Shown: positions 19,690 through 27,940 of the stretch, in pieces
Layout: each line of letters begins with the position of its first letter
Numbering within the stretch: the stretch's first letter is position 1
Source: Propionibacterium cyclohexanicum
Lineage (GTDB): Bacteria; Actinomycetota; Actinomycetes; Propionibacteriales; Propionibacteriaceae
Direction: 5' to 3'
Assembly (NCBI RefSeq): GCF_900111365.1
Contig: NZ_FOGZ01000017.1
Coordinates: 1 to 64,000 of the forward strand
Length of the DNA stretch: 64,000 nt
Made by a program: the position numbers and the translations under genes
Notes under the pieces: model-generated
Told to the model about the DNA's origin: nothing
Seen by the model: the letters and a program-made list of their open reading frames with translations, nothing else
The model's database searches: none

Positions 19690-20138
19690 CCCGTTGGGAC
19701 GCAGCGATGCGCCGGGCGCTCGATGCGGCGGCGGACGCGGCGGCGCATGGCGATGTGCCGGTCGGCGCCGTGGTGCTGGGCTGCGATGGCACGATCATCG
19801 GCTGCGCCGGGAACAGGCGTGAGGCCGACCTCGACCCGACTGCGCATGCCGAGATCGTTGCCATCCGACAGGCCTGTGCCGGACTCGGATCATGGCGTCT
19901 GGAGGCGTGCACGCTGGTCGCCACCCTTGAGCCCTGCACGATGTGTGCCGGGGCGATCGTCGCGGCACGTATCGCGACCCTGGTCTTCGGAGCCTTCGAT
20001 CCCAAGGCGGGGGCGGTGGCGTCCCTGTGGGATGTGGTGCGCGATCCGCGGCTCAATCACCGTCCGGTGGTGGTGAGCGGAGTCTTGGCACAGCACAGCG
20101 AGGAGTTGCTCGCCAGCTTCTTCCGCGGGCATCGCTGA
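19686..20138 (+). CDS. tadA: tRNA-specific adenosine deaminase
   Basis: Deaminates wobble adenosine 34 to inosine in tRNA-Arg(ACG), which is encoded at 9096. 150 residues with the zinc site HAEIVAIRQA (His ligand and catalytic Glu) and PCTMCAGAIV (two Cys ligands), plus PVGAVVL near the N-terminus. The GTG start overlaps the preceding stop. tRNA-Ser(CGA) follows after about 90 bases. Confidence 0.95.
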   Translation: MTRWDAAMRRALDAAADAAAHGDVPVGAVVLGCDGTIIGCAGNRREADLDPTAHAEIVAIRQACAGLGSWRLEACTLVATLEPCTMCAGAIVAARIATLVFGAFDPKAGAVASLWDVVRDPRLNHRPVVVSGVLAQHSEELLASFFRGHR

Positions 20139-20187
20139 GGCCCGCGTCGGGCTCGGGGCGATGCCGGCGCGGTGTCGCCCCAGCGGA

Positions 20188-20218
20188 TTGGCGCGGTATT
20201 GAGCCACACCGGTAGAGT
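20188..20218 (+). promoter_or_regulatory. promoter candidate for tRNA-Ser(CGA)
   Basis: TTGGCG (20188-20193) and TAGAGT (20213-20218) with a 19-base spacer end 7 bases before the mature tRNA. Both hexamers match those before tRNA-Arg at 9045-9074. Confidence 0.45.
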
Positions 20219-20225
20219 GACCCCC

Positions 20226-20310
20226 GGTGACGTGTCTGAGCGGCCGAAAGAGCTCGCCTCGAAAGCGAGTGTGGTGCAAGCCACCGAGGGTTCAAATCCC
20301 TCCGTCACCG
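20226..20310 (+). tRNA. tRNA-Ser(CGA)
   Basis: Acceptor GGTGACG pairs with CGTCACC, the anticodon stem-loop CTCGCCTCGAAAGCGAG gives CGA, the variable arm is long, and the T-arm is GAGGGTTCAAATCCCTC. CCA is encoded at 20311-20313. The region beyond its 3' end is gene-poor and contains remnants, a common picture at tRNA integration sites. Confidence 0.97.
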
Positions 20311-20412
20311 CCACAGTGTGGACCCTCGCAGACCGCGCCACGATGCGGTCTGCGAGGGGTGCAGCCCTTGATGACGAGGACGCGAAAGCAACGAAAAAGT
20401 AACCAAAGGTGT

Positions 20413-20595
20413 TCAGCCGTCCTCGCCCAGATCCGGCTCGTCGTCGAGCAGGGGTTCCTCGACGTAGCACCCGTCCTCGTCATACCGGTTCAGCCCGATC
20501 TCGTCATCGTGGCGAGCGATCTCGGCCTTGTCTGCCTTCGAGGCCTTCCGGTACGCGGTCCGGAGCTTGTTCGTGACATGCCGTCGAGCGGCCAT
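20413..20595 (-). CDS. small ORF, transposase-like N-terminus (possible remnant)
   Basis: 60 residues. The first 25 (ARRHVTNKLRTAYRKASKAD) are basic and resemble the opening of actinobacterial integrase-core transposases, while the last 35 are strongly acidic (DEDGCYVEEPLLDDEPD) and unlike them. It may be an IS remnant fused by decay to unrelated sequence, or a genuine small protein. The ribosome site is poor (GGAAGG about 11 bases away). The open frame continues upstream to 20661. Low confidence that it is expressed. Confidence 0.35.
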   Translation of the reverse strand: MAARRHVTNKLRTAYRKASKADKAEIARHDDEIGLNRYDEDGCYVEEPLLDDEPDLGEDG

Positions 20596-20803
20596 AGGAA
20601 TCGTGCCTTCCACACAGGCAAGCTTCGCGCTCAAAGAACATGAGGCACCAACACCACCCACCCGCTCAAGAAACGTGAGGCACGTCGCAGGGTTGACGCG
20701 CCGGCCTCTGAGAGCTTCAATCGAATCATCGCCCCACCCGATGGGAACGGGGAAGTAGAGGCCAGGACACCTGCGGTTTCGTAGGACCTGGCCTTCGCGC
20801 TGT

Positions 20804-21306
20804 CTACAGACTGATCACGATCTCCTGGATCGATACGGCTACTCGCGCATCCAGCTCTGTCCCGGCGGCGCGGGCATCTCCTACCGCCCCTAGAACGATA
20901 TCGGCGGCCCACAGCAGCGGTTCTTCGGCACCTCGACGCCACTCAGCTCGGAGGTCACCTGTGATGACACCACGACTGCGCAGGCCGTCAATACGGCGGA
21001 GGTCGGTCTGATCCTGGTGCGGCGTCCGGGACTCGAAGACAACTTTGGTGACACCGGCCTGATCCAGTTCCCAGAAGAGACGCTCAAAGCAGCGGCCCCG
21101 CACCCGTTCTTGCCGGATGCCGATCATGGGGGCCCCGATCACCACGACGTGATGAAGACACAGCTCCGGAATCGCGTCCATCACCGGTTTCTTGCCCGCC
21201 TCACCGAGGTCCCTCCAGTGCAGCTTGTTGCCTCGCGGGGCGAATCTCGCCAGCACCTCGGCCGCCGTGTCGTAGGACTCGGGACTGGTGATCGAGGCAC
21301 CGAGCC
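20804..21306 (-). pseudogene. 5'-truncated DUF3800-like protein remnant
   Basis: The open frame ends at 20804 and reads, from near 21306, LGASITSPESYDTAAEV, GNKLHWRDLGEAGKK, HHVVVIGAPM, QERVRGRCFERLFWELDQ, ESRTPHQDQTD and EEPLLWAADIVLGAVGDAR. This ordered set recalls actinobacterial proteins of the DUF3800 superfamily. Those normally start with a strand ending in a Y-V-D-E-S-like motif; here no frame gives one, and the only start in the open part is GTG 21256, which would begin inside the domain. I therefore read it as missing its first 20 or so residues. Function of the family is unknown. Confidence 0.45.
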
Positions 21307-21554
21307 GACACCCGACATCGAGCAGGCAGCGGATCGCTCGTGATCGCCGGGGGGACGGTCCCGGTGCCCCGGCACTTCACGGCCTGCCCGATGGGGTGGG
21401 TGCAGATCCATGGGCATGCGAGCCCGGGGACGGGCTGTCCGGCGGCCTCAGATCTCATGAGCCGTACCTGTGGTCTGGTGGCGTGGCCGGCCCTCGGGTG
21501 GGTAAACCGCCGGGTGGACGGCCAGATCGGCCGTGCACGGAAGGAGCTTGGGGA

Positions 21555-21965
21555 ATGATCCGCAACGAAGCAGTCCGCAATGGAGTGGTGTTCGCGCCCG
21601 GAGAGGACAACGCCCTCGCCGCGAACTTCGCCGGGCAGACCCTGCTGCGTCAGCTCGTCGACGACTCGACGCTCGACGTGGCGGTGAGCAATGTCACCTT
21701 CGCCCCCGGCGCCCGAACCAACTGGCATGTCCACCGCGACGGCTACCAGATCCTCCTCATCACCGGTGGGGACGGCTGGATCCAGGAGGAAGGCGGCCCG
21801 GCGCGCCGAGTCGCGCCCGGCGATGTCGTGACGATCGGCGAGGGGGTGAAGCACTGGCACGGTGCTTCGGCCGACTCCTGGTTCGTCCACATCGCCATCA
21901 CGAAGGGTGTCACCGAATGGCTCGAGCCCGTCGGCGACGCCGAGTACGGCGCGGTCGAGGGCTGA
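21555..21965 (+). CDS. single-domain cupin protein
   Basis: 136 residues forming one beta-barrel. The metal motif 1 is seen as GARTNWHVHRDGYQILLITG (two His, one Gln/Glu-like position) and motif 2 as PGDVVTIGEGVKHWHGAS. Small cupins of this kind often accompany carboxymuconolactone decarboxylases or act as quercetinase-like oxidoreductases, but none is adjacent here. AAGGAG lies 9 bases before the ATG. Plus strand, convergent with the peptide ABC operon. Reaction unknown. Confidence 0.85.
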   Translation: MIRNEAVRNGVVFAPGEDNALAANFAGQTLLRQLVDDSTLDVAVSNVTFAPGARTNWHVHRDGYQILLITGGDGWIQEEGGPARRVAPGDVVTIGEGVKHWHGASADSWFVHIAITKGVTEWLEPVGDAEYGAVEG

Positions 21966-22015
21966 GCGCCCCCGACGGCTGCGCGAGCGCCATCGCGCCC
22001 TGGTGGCTGCGCTGG

Positions 22016-24085
22016 CTACGATGCTGTCCCGGAGGGCTCGGTTGGCGCCCCGGCCCCGCCGATGTGCAGCGACCCACCAGGAATCGCCTCGATGAGCTCG
22101 CGCGTATAAGCCTGCTGCGGATGCGCGAAGACCTCGTCGGTGCTGGAGTGCTCCACGATGCGGCCATGCTGCATCACCACCACCTCGTCGGCGATCTGGC
22201 GAACCACCGCCAGATCGTGGGTGATGAACAGATAGGTCAGCCCGAACTCGGCCTGCAGATCATTGAGAAGCGTGAGGATCTGTGACTGGACAAGCACATC
22301 AAGGGCTGACACCGCCTCGTCGCAGACGATCACCTCCGGATCGAGGGCGAGCGCCCGGGCGATCGCGATGCGCTGGCGCTGCCCGCCCGACAGCTCATTG
22401 GGATAGCGGCGCAGGGTGGAAGCGGGCAACTGCACCATGTCGAGCAGTTCCCGCGCCCGCTTCTCGCGGCTGGCCCGGTTGCCGACATGATGGATGCGCA
22501 TCGGCTCCACGAGTGCCCGGTAGATCGAGTATTGGGGGTCGAGCGAGCCGTACGGATTCTGGAAGACCGGCTGCACCCTGCGCCGGAAGTGCAAGAGCTC
22601 GGCCTTTCGCAGAGCCAGTGCATCGCGGCCGTCGAACAGGATCGAACCCTTCGTAGGCTCCAGCAGCCGCAGCACCATGTTCGCCACGGTCGACTTGCCT
22701 GAACCCGATTCGCCCACCAACGCCAGCGTGGTACCGCGGCGCACCTCGAAGCTCACGTCATCGACCGCCAGCAGCGGCTCCTTCGAGCCCCTGATGTCGA
22801 AGCGGCGCGTCAGATGCGAGACCTCGATGAGCGGGCGATGGTCCGCCAGCTCCGCTGTGCCCTGTGCTGCGCCAACCCCCGGTGCGCCAACCCCCGATGC
22901 GGGGGTGCCGGTGCGGACGGCTGCATGCTTGGTGCTCTGGATGCGCTGGGAGACCAGCGAGGGTGCTGAGGCGACGAGGCGCTTCGTATAGGGATGCTCG
23001 GGGTGTTGCAGGATGTCCAGTGCCGGACCCGACTCGACGACGCGACCCTTGTACATGACGACCAGGTGCTCGGCCCGCTCGGCGGCGAGTCCGAGGTCAT
23101 GGGTGATGAGCAACACCGTGGTGCCGAGCTGGCGGGTGAGTCCCTCGAGATGGTCGAGGATGCGCCGCTGGACGGTGACGTCGAGTGCTGAGGTGATCTC
23201 GTCGGCAATGAGCAGCTTCGGCCGCCCCGCAAGGCCGATCGCGATGAGCGCGCGCTGGCGCATCCCTCCGGAGAACTCGTGAGGATACTGCCGGGCCCGG
23301 CGCGCGCTGTCGGGCAGTCCCGCCTCGGTGAGCAGCCCCGCCACCCGGTCATTGACCGTCGAACCGGTGACATGGCCAAGGGCGATCTGCTCGGCTCCCG
23401 AGATCTTGGCGGCCAGCAGGCGCCGGCGCACCTCGCTCCGGGTCACCGAGCCCACGTCCAGGGTCTCGTCCCAGCGCTTCATCTGCTCGTCCAGCGAGGT
23501 GCCCGAGACTCCGGAGTCCTCCAGCGCGCCCCGGATATCGGTGAGCAGAGCCGGCTTCGAAGCGCTCCCGAGGAAGAGCTCGTCGTCGTCGCGCGGTGAG
23601 CTCTCGGCCACCAGGCCGTCCTCCAGACGCTGGCGCTGTTCGCGAGTGACATCGAGGTGATTGGCCGTCAGGGCCTCCTTCACCTGGAAGCCGATCCGCC
23701 ACACCGGGTTGAGGTTCGACATCGGGTCCTGGGGAACCAGGCCGATCTCGCTGCCGCGCAACCGCTCAAGTTCGCGGCGCCGCAGGCCGACGAGCTCGCG
23801 GCCCCCGAAGGTGATCGACCCTCCGGTGACCCGACCGCTGCCGGGCAGCAGACCGATGATGGCGTGCGCCGTCGTCGATTTTCCCGAGCCCGACTCGCCG
23901 ACGATGGCCACGGACTGTCCCGGATAGATGGTCAGATTGGCGCCCCGCACCGCATGGACGCTGCCGCCACCCGTACGGAAGTCGACGTCGAGATTGCGTA
24001 CCTCCACGAGCGGTTCGGGGACGGCACGCCGGCCGCCGGGCTGCTGGTCCTGGGTTGGCGTCGAGCGACGCAGATCTTCACTCAT
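22016..24085 (-). CDS. peptide ABC transporter, fused double ATPase (DppD-DppF type)
   Basis: 689 residues made of two nucleotide-binding domains. Domain 1 has Walker A GESGSGKSTTAHAI, signature EFSGGMRQRALIAIGLA and Walker B LIADEITSALDVT; Ile and Ser replace the usual Pro and Thr after ADE. About 100 extra residues, predicted helical, separate its Q-loop (LVPQDPMSNLNP) from the signature. Domain 2 has GESGSGKSTVANMV, LSGGQRQRIAIARAL and VIVCDEAVSALDV. It is the last gene of the operon and overlaps the preceding permease by 4 bases. It powers import of peptides or nickel-type ligands. Confidence 0.94.
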   Translation of the reverse strand: MSEDLRRSTPTQDQQPGGRRAVPEPLVEVRNLDVDFRTGGGSVHAVRGANLTIYPGQSVAIVGESGSGKSTTAHAIIGLLPGSGRVTGGSITFGGRELVGLRRRELERLRGSEIGLVPQDPMSNLNPVWRIGFQVKEALTANHLDVTREQRQRLEDGLVAESSPRDDDELFLGSASKPALLTDIRGALEDSGVSGTSLDEQMKRWDETLDVGSVTRSEVRRRLLAAKISGAEQIALGHVTGSTVNDRVAGLLTEAGLPDSARRARQYPHEFSGGMRQRALIAIGLAGRPKLLIADEITSALDVTVQRRILDHLEGLTRQLGTTVLLITHDLGLAAERAEHLVVMYKGRVVESGPALDILQHPEHPYTKRLVASAPSLVSQRIQSTKHAAVRTGTPASGVGAPGVGAAQGTAELADHRPLIEVSHLTRRFDIRGSKEPLLAVDDVSFEVRRGTTLALVGESGSGKSTVANMVLRLLEPTKGSILFDGRDALALRKAELLHFRRRVQPVFQNPYGSLDPQYSIYRALVEPMRIHHVGNRASREKRARELLDMVQLPASTLRRYPNELSGGQRQRIAIARALALDPEVIVCDEAVSALDVLVQSQILTLLNDLQAEFGLTYLFITHDLAVVRQIADEVVVMQHGRIVEHSSTDEVFAHPQQAYTRELIEAIPGGSLHIGGAGAPTEPSGTAS

Positions 24086-25041
24086 CGCTTCCTACTGGTC
24101 GGGTCGAGTGCTTCCCGGACGGCATCGCCGAGCAGGATGAAACTGAGCACGGTCACTGCCAGCGCACCTGCCGGGAAGAACAGCACCTGCGGGCGCACCC
24201 TCAGCAGCACCTGGGCACTGGAGATGTCGCCGCCCCATGAGACGATACTCGGAGGCAGGCCGATGCCCAGATAGGACAAGGTGGCCTCTGCCACGATGAA
24301 CGTGCCCAGCGAGACGGTGGCGTTGACGATGATCGGCGCCAGCGCGTTCGGCAGGGCATGGCGCAAGAGGTTGTAGCGGCCCGAGGCTCCCAGCGCCGTC
24401 GACGCCGTGATGAACTCCGAGTTGCGGGCCTCGAGCACCGCGCCGCGGGTGATGCGGGCCTGCTGCGTCCACCCGAAGAGAGCCAGCGCCAAGATCACCT
24501 TCCAGACCGTCTCGCTCGTCTTGAAGGTGTTGAGCAGGACGATGGCGCCGAGCACCAGGGGCACGGCGAAGAAGATGTCGGTGATGCGGGCGAGGACGGC
24601 GTCGAGCCAGCCTCCGTAGAAACCGGCAAAGGCGCCGATCACCCCACCCAGCAGCATGACGATGAGGGTGGTGACGACGCCCACTGTCACCGAGGCGCGC
24701 GCGCCATGGATGACCCTCGCGAAGACATCGCAACCCTGCTGGTCGAAGCCGAACCAGTGCCCTGGGCCCGGTCCCGTCTGGGCATTGGTCAGCACGCAGT
24801 ACTTGGGGTCCTCGTGGGTGAACAGATCAGGGAAGAGGGCCACGACGAGGATGAGCACGATGAGCACCGCAGAGACGATGAACAGCGGGTTCTTGCGCAG
24901 CGACTGCCAGGCATCGCGCCACATGCTCGTCGGCGGGGCCGAATCGTCGACCGAGTCGATGGCCGCGATCTCCTCGTGAGCTGTGTCGACATAGCGTTCC
25001 TGGCCGGGCAGGACTGTCGGGGACATGGAGGGCTCAGACAT
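24082..25041 (-). CDS. peptide ABC transporter permease, DppC/OppC type
   Basis: 319 residues. A soluble N-terminus of about 55 residues, one helix (FIVSAVLIVLILVVALFPDL), then the GFDQQGCDVFARVIHGARAS region typical of DppC and five further helices. The EAA loop is EFITASTALGASGRYNLLRHALPNAL. It overlaps dppB by 8 bases and the ATPase gene by 4, so the three are translationally coupled. Confidence 0.94.
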   Translation of the reverse strand: MSEPSMSPTVLPGQERYVDTAHEEIAAIDSVDDSAPPTSMWRDAWQSLRKNPLFIVSAVLIVLILVVALFPDLFTHEDPKYCVLTNAQTGPGPGHWFGFDQQGCDVFARVIHGARASVTVGVVTTLIVMLLGGVIGAFAGFYGGWLDAVLARITDIFFAVPLVLGAIVLLNTFKTSETVWKVILALALFGWTQQARITRGAVLEARNSEFITASTALGASGRYNLLRHALPNALAPIIVNATVSLGTFIVAEATLSYLGIGLPPSIVSWGGDISSAQVLLRVRPQVLFFPAGALAVTVLSFILLGDAVREALDPTSRKR

Positions 25042-25960
25042 AGCGGATCCTCGGGTCGAGGACCGCGTACAGCAGGTCGACGACCAGGTTGGAGATGATG
25101 AAGATGAGCACGAGCAGCGTCACGATGGAGACCACCGTTGTGCCTTCGCCGCGCAGGATCGCCTGGTAGAGGGCGTTCCCGATCCCGTTCACGTTGAAGA
25201 TCCGTTCGGTGACGACCGCGCCGCCCATGAGAGCACCGAGGTCCCCACCGAGGAAGGTGACGACCGGAATGAGCGAGTTGCGCAGTACGTGCACGCCGAT
25301 CACGCGGCGCTCGGTGAGCCCCTTGGCACGCGCCGTGCGGACGTGGTCGGCGCTGAGATTGCTGCTCACCGAGGTACGCGTCAACCGGATGACGTAGGCC
25401 AGCGAGACGCTGGCAAGCACCAGTGCCGGCAGCAGCAGGCTTTGGAAGGTGGGGGAGGCGCCAGCCGTGGGTGGCAGCCAGTGGAGCTTGACGCCGAGCA
25501 GGAACTGCAGCACGAAACCGAAGACGAATGTGGGCACCGCGATGAGGGCCAGCGAGAGTACGAGGCTCACCGAATCGAACCAGCTGCCGCGGCGCAGCCC
25601 CGAGATGGTGCCGATGAGGATCCCGAAGACGGCCTCGATGATGAATGCCATGATGGCCAGCCGGATGGTCACCGGGAATGCCGTGGCGATGATGTTCACC
25701 ACCGGTTGTCCCGAGAAGGTGTTGCCGAAGTTCAGGGTGAAGACGCCCTTGAGGAACAGCAGGTACTGAACGATGAACGGCTTGTCGAGGTTGTACTCGG
25801 CGCGGATCTGGTTCGCCACCACCGGGTTGACCGGCCGGTCGCCGAACATCGCCGTCACCGGATCACCGGGAAGAGCGAAGACGAGGGCGTAGATCAGCAA
25901 TGTCGAGCCCAGCAGCACAGGGATGGCCTGAAGCACGCGTCGGCCTATGTAACGACCCAT
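25034..25960 (-). CDS. peptide ABC transporter permease, DppB/OppB type
   Basis: 308 residues, six membrane helices. The N-terminal segment MGRYIGRRVLQAIPVLLGST and the EAA loop DHVRTARAKGLTERRVIGVHVLRNSLIPV identify the family. ATG 25960 has a GGAG site. It is separated from the binding-protein gene by 132 bases that contain a large hairpin. Confidence 0.94.
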   Translation of the reverse strand: MGRYIGRRVLQAIPVLLGSTLLIYALVFALPGDPVTAMFGDRPVNPVVANQIRAEYNLDKPFIVQYLLFLKGVFTLNFGNTFSGQPVVNIIATAFPVTIRLAIMAFIIEAVFGILIGTISGLRRGSWFDSVSLVLSLALIAVPTFVFGFVLQFLLGVKLHWLPPTAGASPTFQSLLLPALVLASVSLAYVIRLTRTSVSSNLSADHVRTARAKGLTERRVIGVHVLRNSLIPVVTFLGGDLGALMGGAVVTERIFNVNGIGNALYQAILRGEGTTVVSIVTLLVLIFIISNLVVDLLYAVLDPRIRYV

Positions 25961-26012
25961 GAATTACTCCTTCGCGCAATGCGGTGAGCACGCTGCGCCG
26001 CAAGAGGGGCAA

Positions 26013-26069
26013 CCCGTGGGCCGGCGGTGCCCGAGTGCACTGGGCACCCGGTCACCGCCGGCCCACGGG
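26013..26069 (-). terminator. large intercistronic hairpin in the peptide ABC operon
   Basis: Arms 26013-26029 and 26053-26069 are perfect 17-bp inverted repeats (about 80 percent G+C) around a 23-base loop. The hairpin lies 24 bases after the binding-protein stop and 53 bases before the permease ATG. Such structures usually protect or terminate the upstream message, so that the binding protein is made in excess of the membrane parts. No T-run follows, so partial termination or 3'-end stabilisation are equally possible. Confidence 0.75.
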
Positions 26070-26092
26070 AGCTCACGGCAACAGCGTCAACG

Positions 26093-27742
26093 TCACTTGG
26101 TGATGGCGTTGTAGACCGGCACGTTCTGGTAGTTGAACGCGACGTTCTTGGTGCCCTTGGCCGACACCGCGGAGACATTCTGGTACCACAGCGGGATGGC
26201 CGGGAGATCCTTGAGCAGGATTTCCTGGGCCTGGTCGTAGAACTTCTGACGATCCGATGCGCTCGTCGCCGCCTCCGCATCGGCGATGGCCTTGTCGAAA
26301 TCGGGGTTGGAGTAGTCGCCGTCATTCGAGCTCGTACCGGGCTTCGCCGTCGCGTACAGCGGGGCGAGATAGTCGTCGGCGGAGGGGTAGTCGGCCTGCC
26401 AGCCACTGCGGAAGGCAGACTTGAGCTGACGCTTGGTGATCTGGCTGCGGAAATCGCTGAAGGTGGCGATCGGCTGGCCCTGCGCCTGGATGCCGAGGGT
26501 GTTCTTGATCGAATTGGCCACCGCATCGACCCATGCCTTGTGGTCGCCGTCGGCGTTGTAGGCAATGTTGAAGGTGCCGTCGAACTTCGAGATGGCATCG
26601 GCCTGGGCCCACTTGGCCTTGGCATCTGAGGGGTTGTAGGACAACGTGCCGTTGCCGCTCAGCTTCCCGTTGTAGCCGGGGATGACAGGAGCAGTGAAAT
26701 CGACGGCCGGAGTGCGAGAACCGGAGAAGATCGTCTTGGTGATCGTCGGACGATCGATCGCCTCCGAGATCGCCTGGCGGCGCAGCCGGCCCTCCTCGTT
26801 GTTCCCGAAGTGATCCAGGCTCTGCGGGATGGTGAACGACTGGAAGACCGAGCCAGGCTTGCTGATGGCCTGGACCGTGTCGTCGGTGGTGTAGGTGGAC
26901 AGCGCGGACGCCGGCACCTGGTCGAGCACGTCAAGATTGCCGGCCTGCACATCGGAGTACGCGGCGTTCAGGTCGGTGTAGATGACCAGCTTCACCCCGC
27001 CATTGGCAGCCTTGCGGTTGCCGTTGTAGTCGGGATTCGGGGCCAGATCGATCTCCTTGTTGTGCTGCCAGCTCGACAGCGTGTACGGGCCGTCACCGAT
27101 CGGCTTCTCGCCGAATGCCTTCATGTCGCTGAACGCTTCCTTGGGCAGCGGGTAGAACGCCGAGTAGCCCAGGGACAGCGGGAAGGTGGACGACGGCGCC
27201 GTCAGCGTGATCGTGAAGGTCTTGTCGTCGATCACCTTGAGGCCCGAAAGGGTCTGGGCGGTCGGCTTGTCGGCCGAGACCGCGTCGTATCCCTCGATCT
27301 GGGTCAGGGTGGGGAACGCGGCGTTGAGCTGCGCATTCGTGCTCAGCGCGGTGTAGTTCCAGGCGTCCACGAAGGAGTGGGCGGTCACCGGTTCGCCATT
27401 GGAGAACTTCCAGTCCTTGAGCTTGACGGTGAAGGTCTTGTTGTCCGTCGTGTCGATCGACTGGGCAACCTCGTTCTTCGTCGTGCCGTCGGGCTCGTAG
27501 GAGATGAGGCCGGCCCACAGGAGGTCGACGACCTTGCCGCCGCCGACCTCATTCGTGTTGCCGGGAATGAGCGGGTTCTGGGGTTCGGTCGTATTCGCGG
27601 AGATCACCGCGGTGGTCGAGCCGGCAGTACTGCTGCCACCACTCGAATTGCTACTGCTGCTGCAGCCCGTGAGCGCCATCGCCACGGACAGGGCAGCGGC
27701 CGCGAGTGCGACCGAGAGTCGTGTCTTCTTCTTCACAATCAT
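26093..27742 (-). CDS. peptide ABC transporter substrate-binding lipoprotein (DppA/OppA family)
   Basis: 549 residues. A lipoprotein signal ends in the lipobox LTGC near residue 26, followed by a Ser/Gly linker. SBP_bac_5 family features follow: EPQNPLIPGNTNEVGGGKVV, EPDGTTKNEVAQSI, FTVKLKDWKFSNGEPVTAH, GDGPYTLSSW and the later QADYPSADDYLAPLY. The protein is anchored outside the membrane and delivers peptides to the permease genes that follow. It is the first gene of the operon, with GGGGGA before the ATG. The 198 bases upstream are comparatively AT-rich and should contain the promoter. Confidence 0.94.
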   Translation of the reverse strand: MIVKKKTRLSVALAAAALSVAMALTGCSSSSNSSGGSSTAGSTTAVISANTTEPQNPLIPGNTNEVGGGKVVDLLWAGLISYEPDGTTKNEVAQSIDTTDNKTFTVKLKDWKFSNGEPVTAHSFVDAWNYTALSTNAQLNAAFPTLTQIEGYDAVSADKPTAQTLSGLKVIDDKTFTITLTAPSSTFPLSLGYSAFYPLPKEAFSDMKAFGEKPIGDGPYTLSSWQHNKEIDLAPNPDYNGNRKAANGGVKLVIYTDLNAAYSDVQAGNLDVLDQVPASALSTYTTDDTVQAISKPGSVFQSFTIPQSLDHFGNNEEGRLRRQAISEAIDRPTITKTIFSGSRTPAVDFTAPVIPGYNGKLSGNGTLSYNPSDAKAKWAQADAISKFDGTFNIAYNADGDHKAWVDAVANSIKNTLGIQAQGQPIATFSDFRSQITKRQLKSAFRSGWQADYPSADDYLAPLYATAKPGTSSNDGDYSNPDFDKAIADAEAATSASDRQKFYDQAQEILLKDLPAIPLWYQNVSAVSAKGTKNVAFNYQNVPVYNAITK

Positions 27743-27940
27743 TCCCCCTCAGGGTGTGGCGCCCGGCACGGACAGATCACGAGCAACAACGTTCACCCAT
27801 GGACACCAAGCGTCATATTGGTTTCAAGATGGTTAACCCTGTGTGGAATCCTAGGTCCGTCTGTCTGCGACGTATCAAAATCTCATTTCGTCCACATCCG
27901 TCTCGCTCTTGTGCTAAAGCTCCAGTTCTCCGCCTTCAAC

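Larger units (their letters stand above)
20314..21554. other. gene-poor region downstream of tRNA-Ser(CGA)
   Basis: Apart from the two weak minus-strand reading frames (20413-20595 and 20804-21306), this 1.2-kb stretch has no gene with recognisable motifs. I looked for a second copy of the tRNA 3' end as an attachment site and did not see one. The last 200 bases lead into the cupin gene and presumably hold its promoter. Confidence 0.55.

Noticed and set aside
20226-21554. Integrated element with attL/attR at tRNA-Ser(CGA)
   Set aside because: No integrase gene and no second copy of the tRNA 3' end was seen; only remnants remain, so an element call is not supported.
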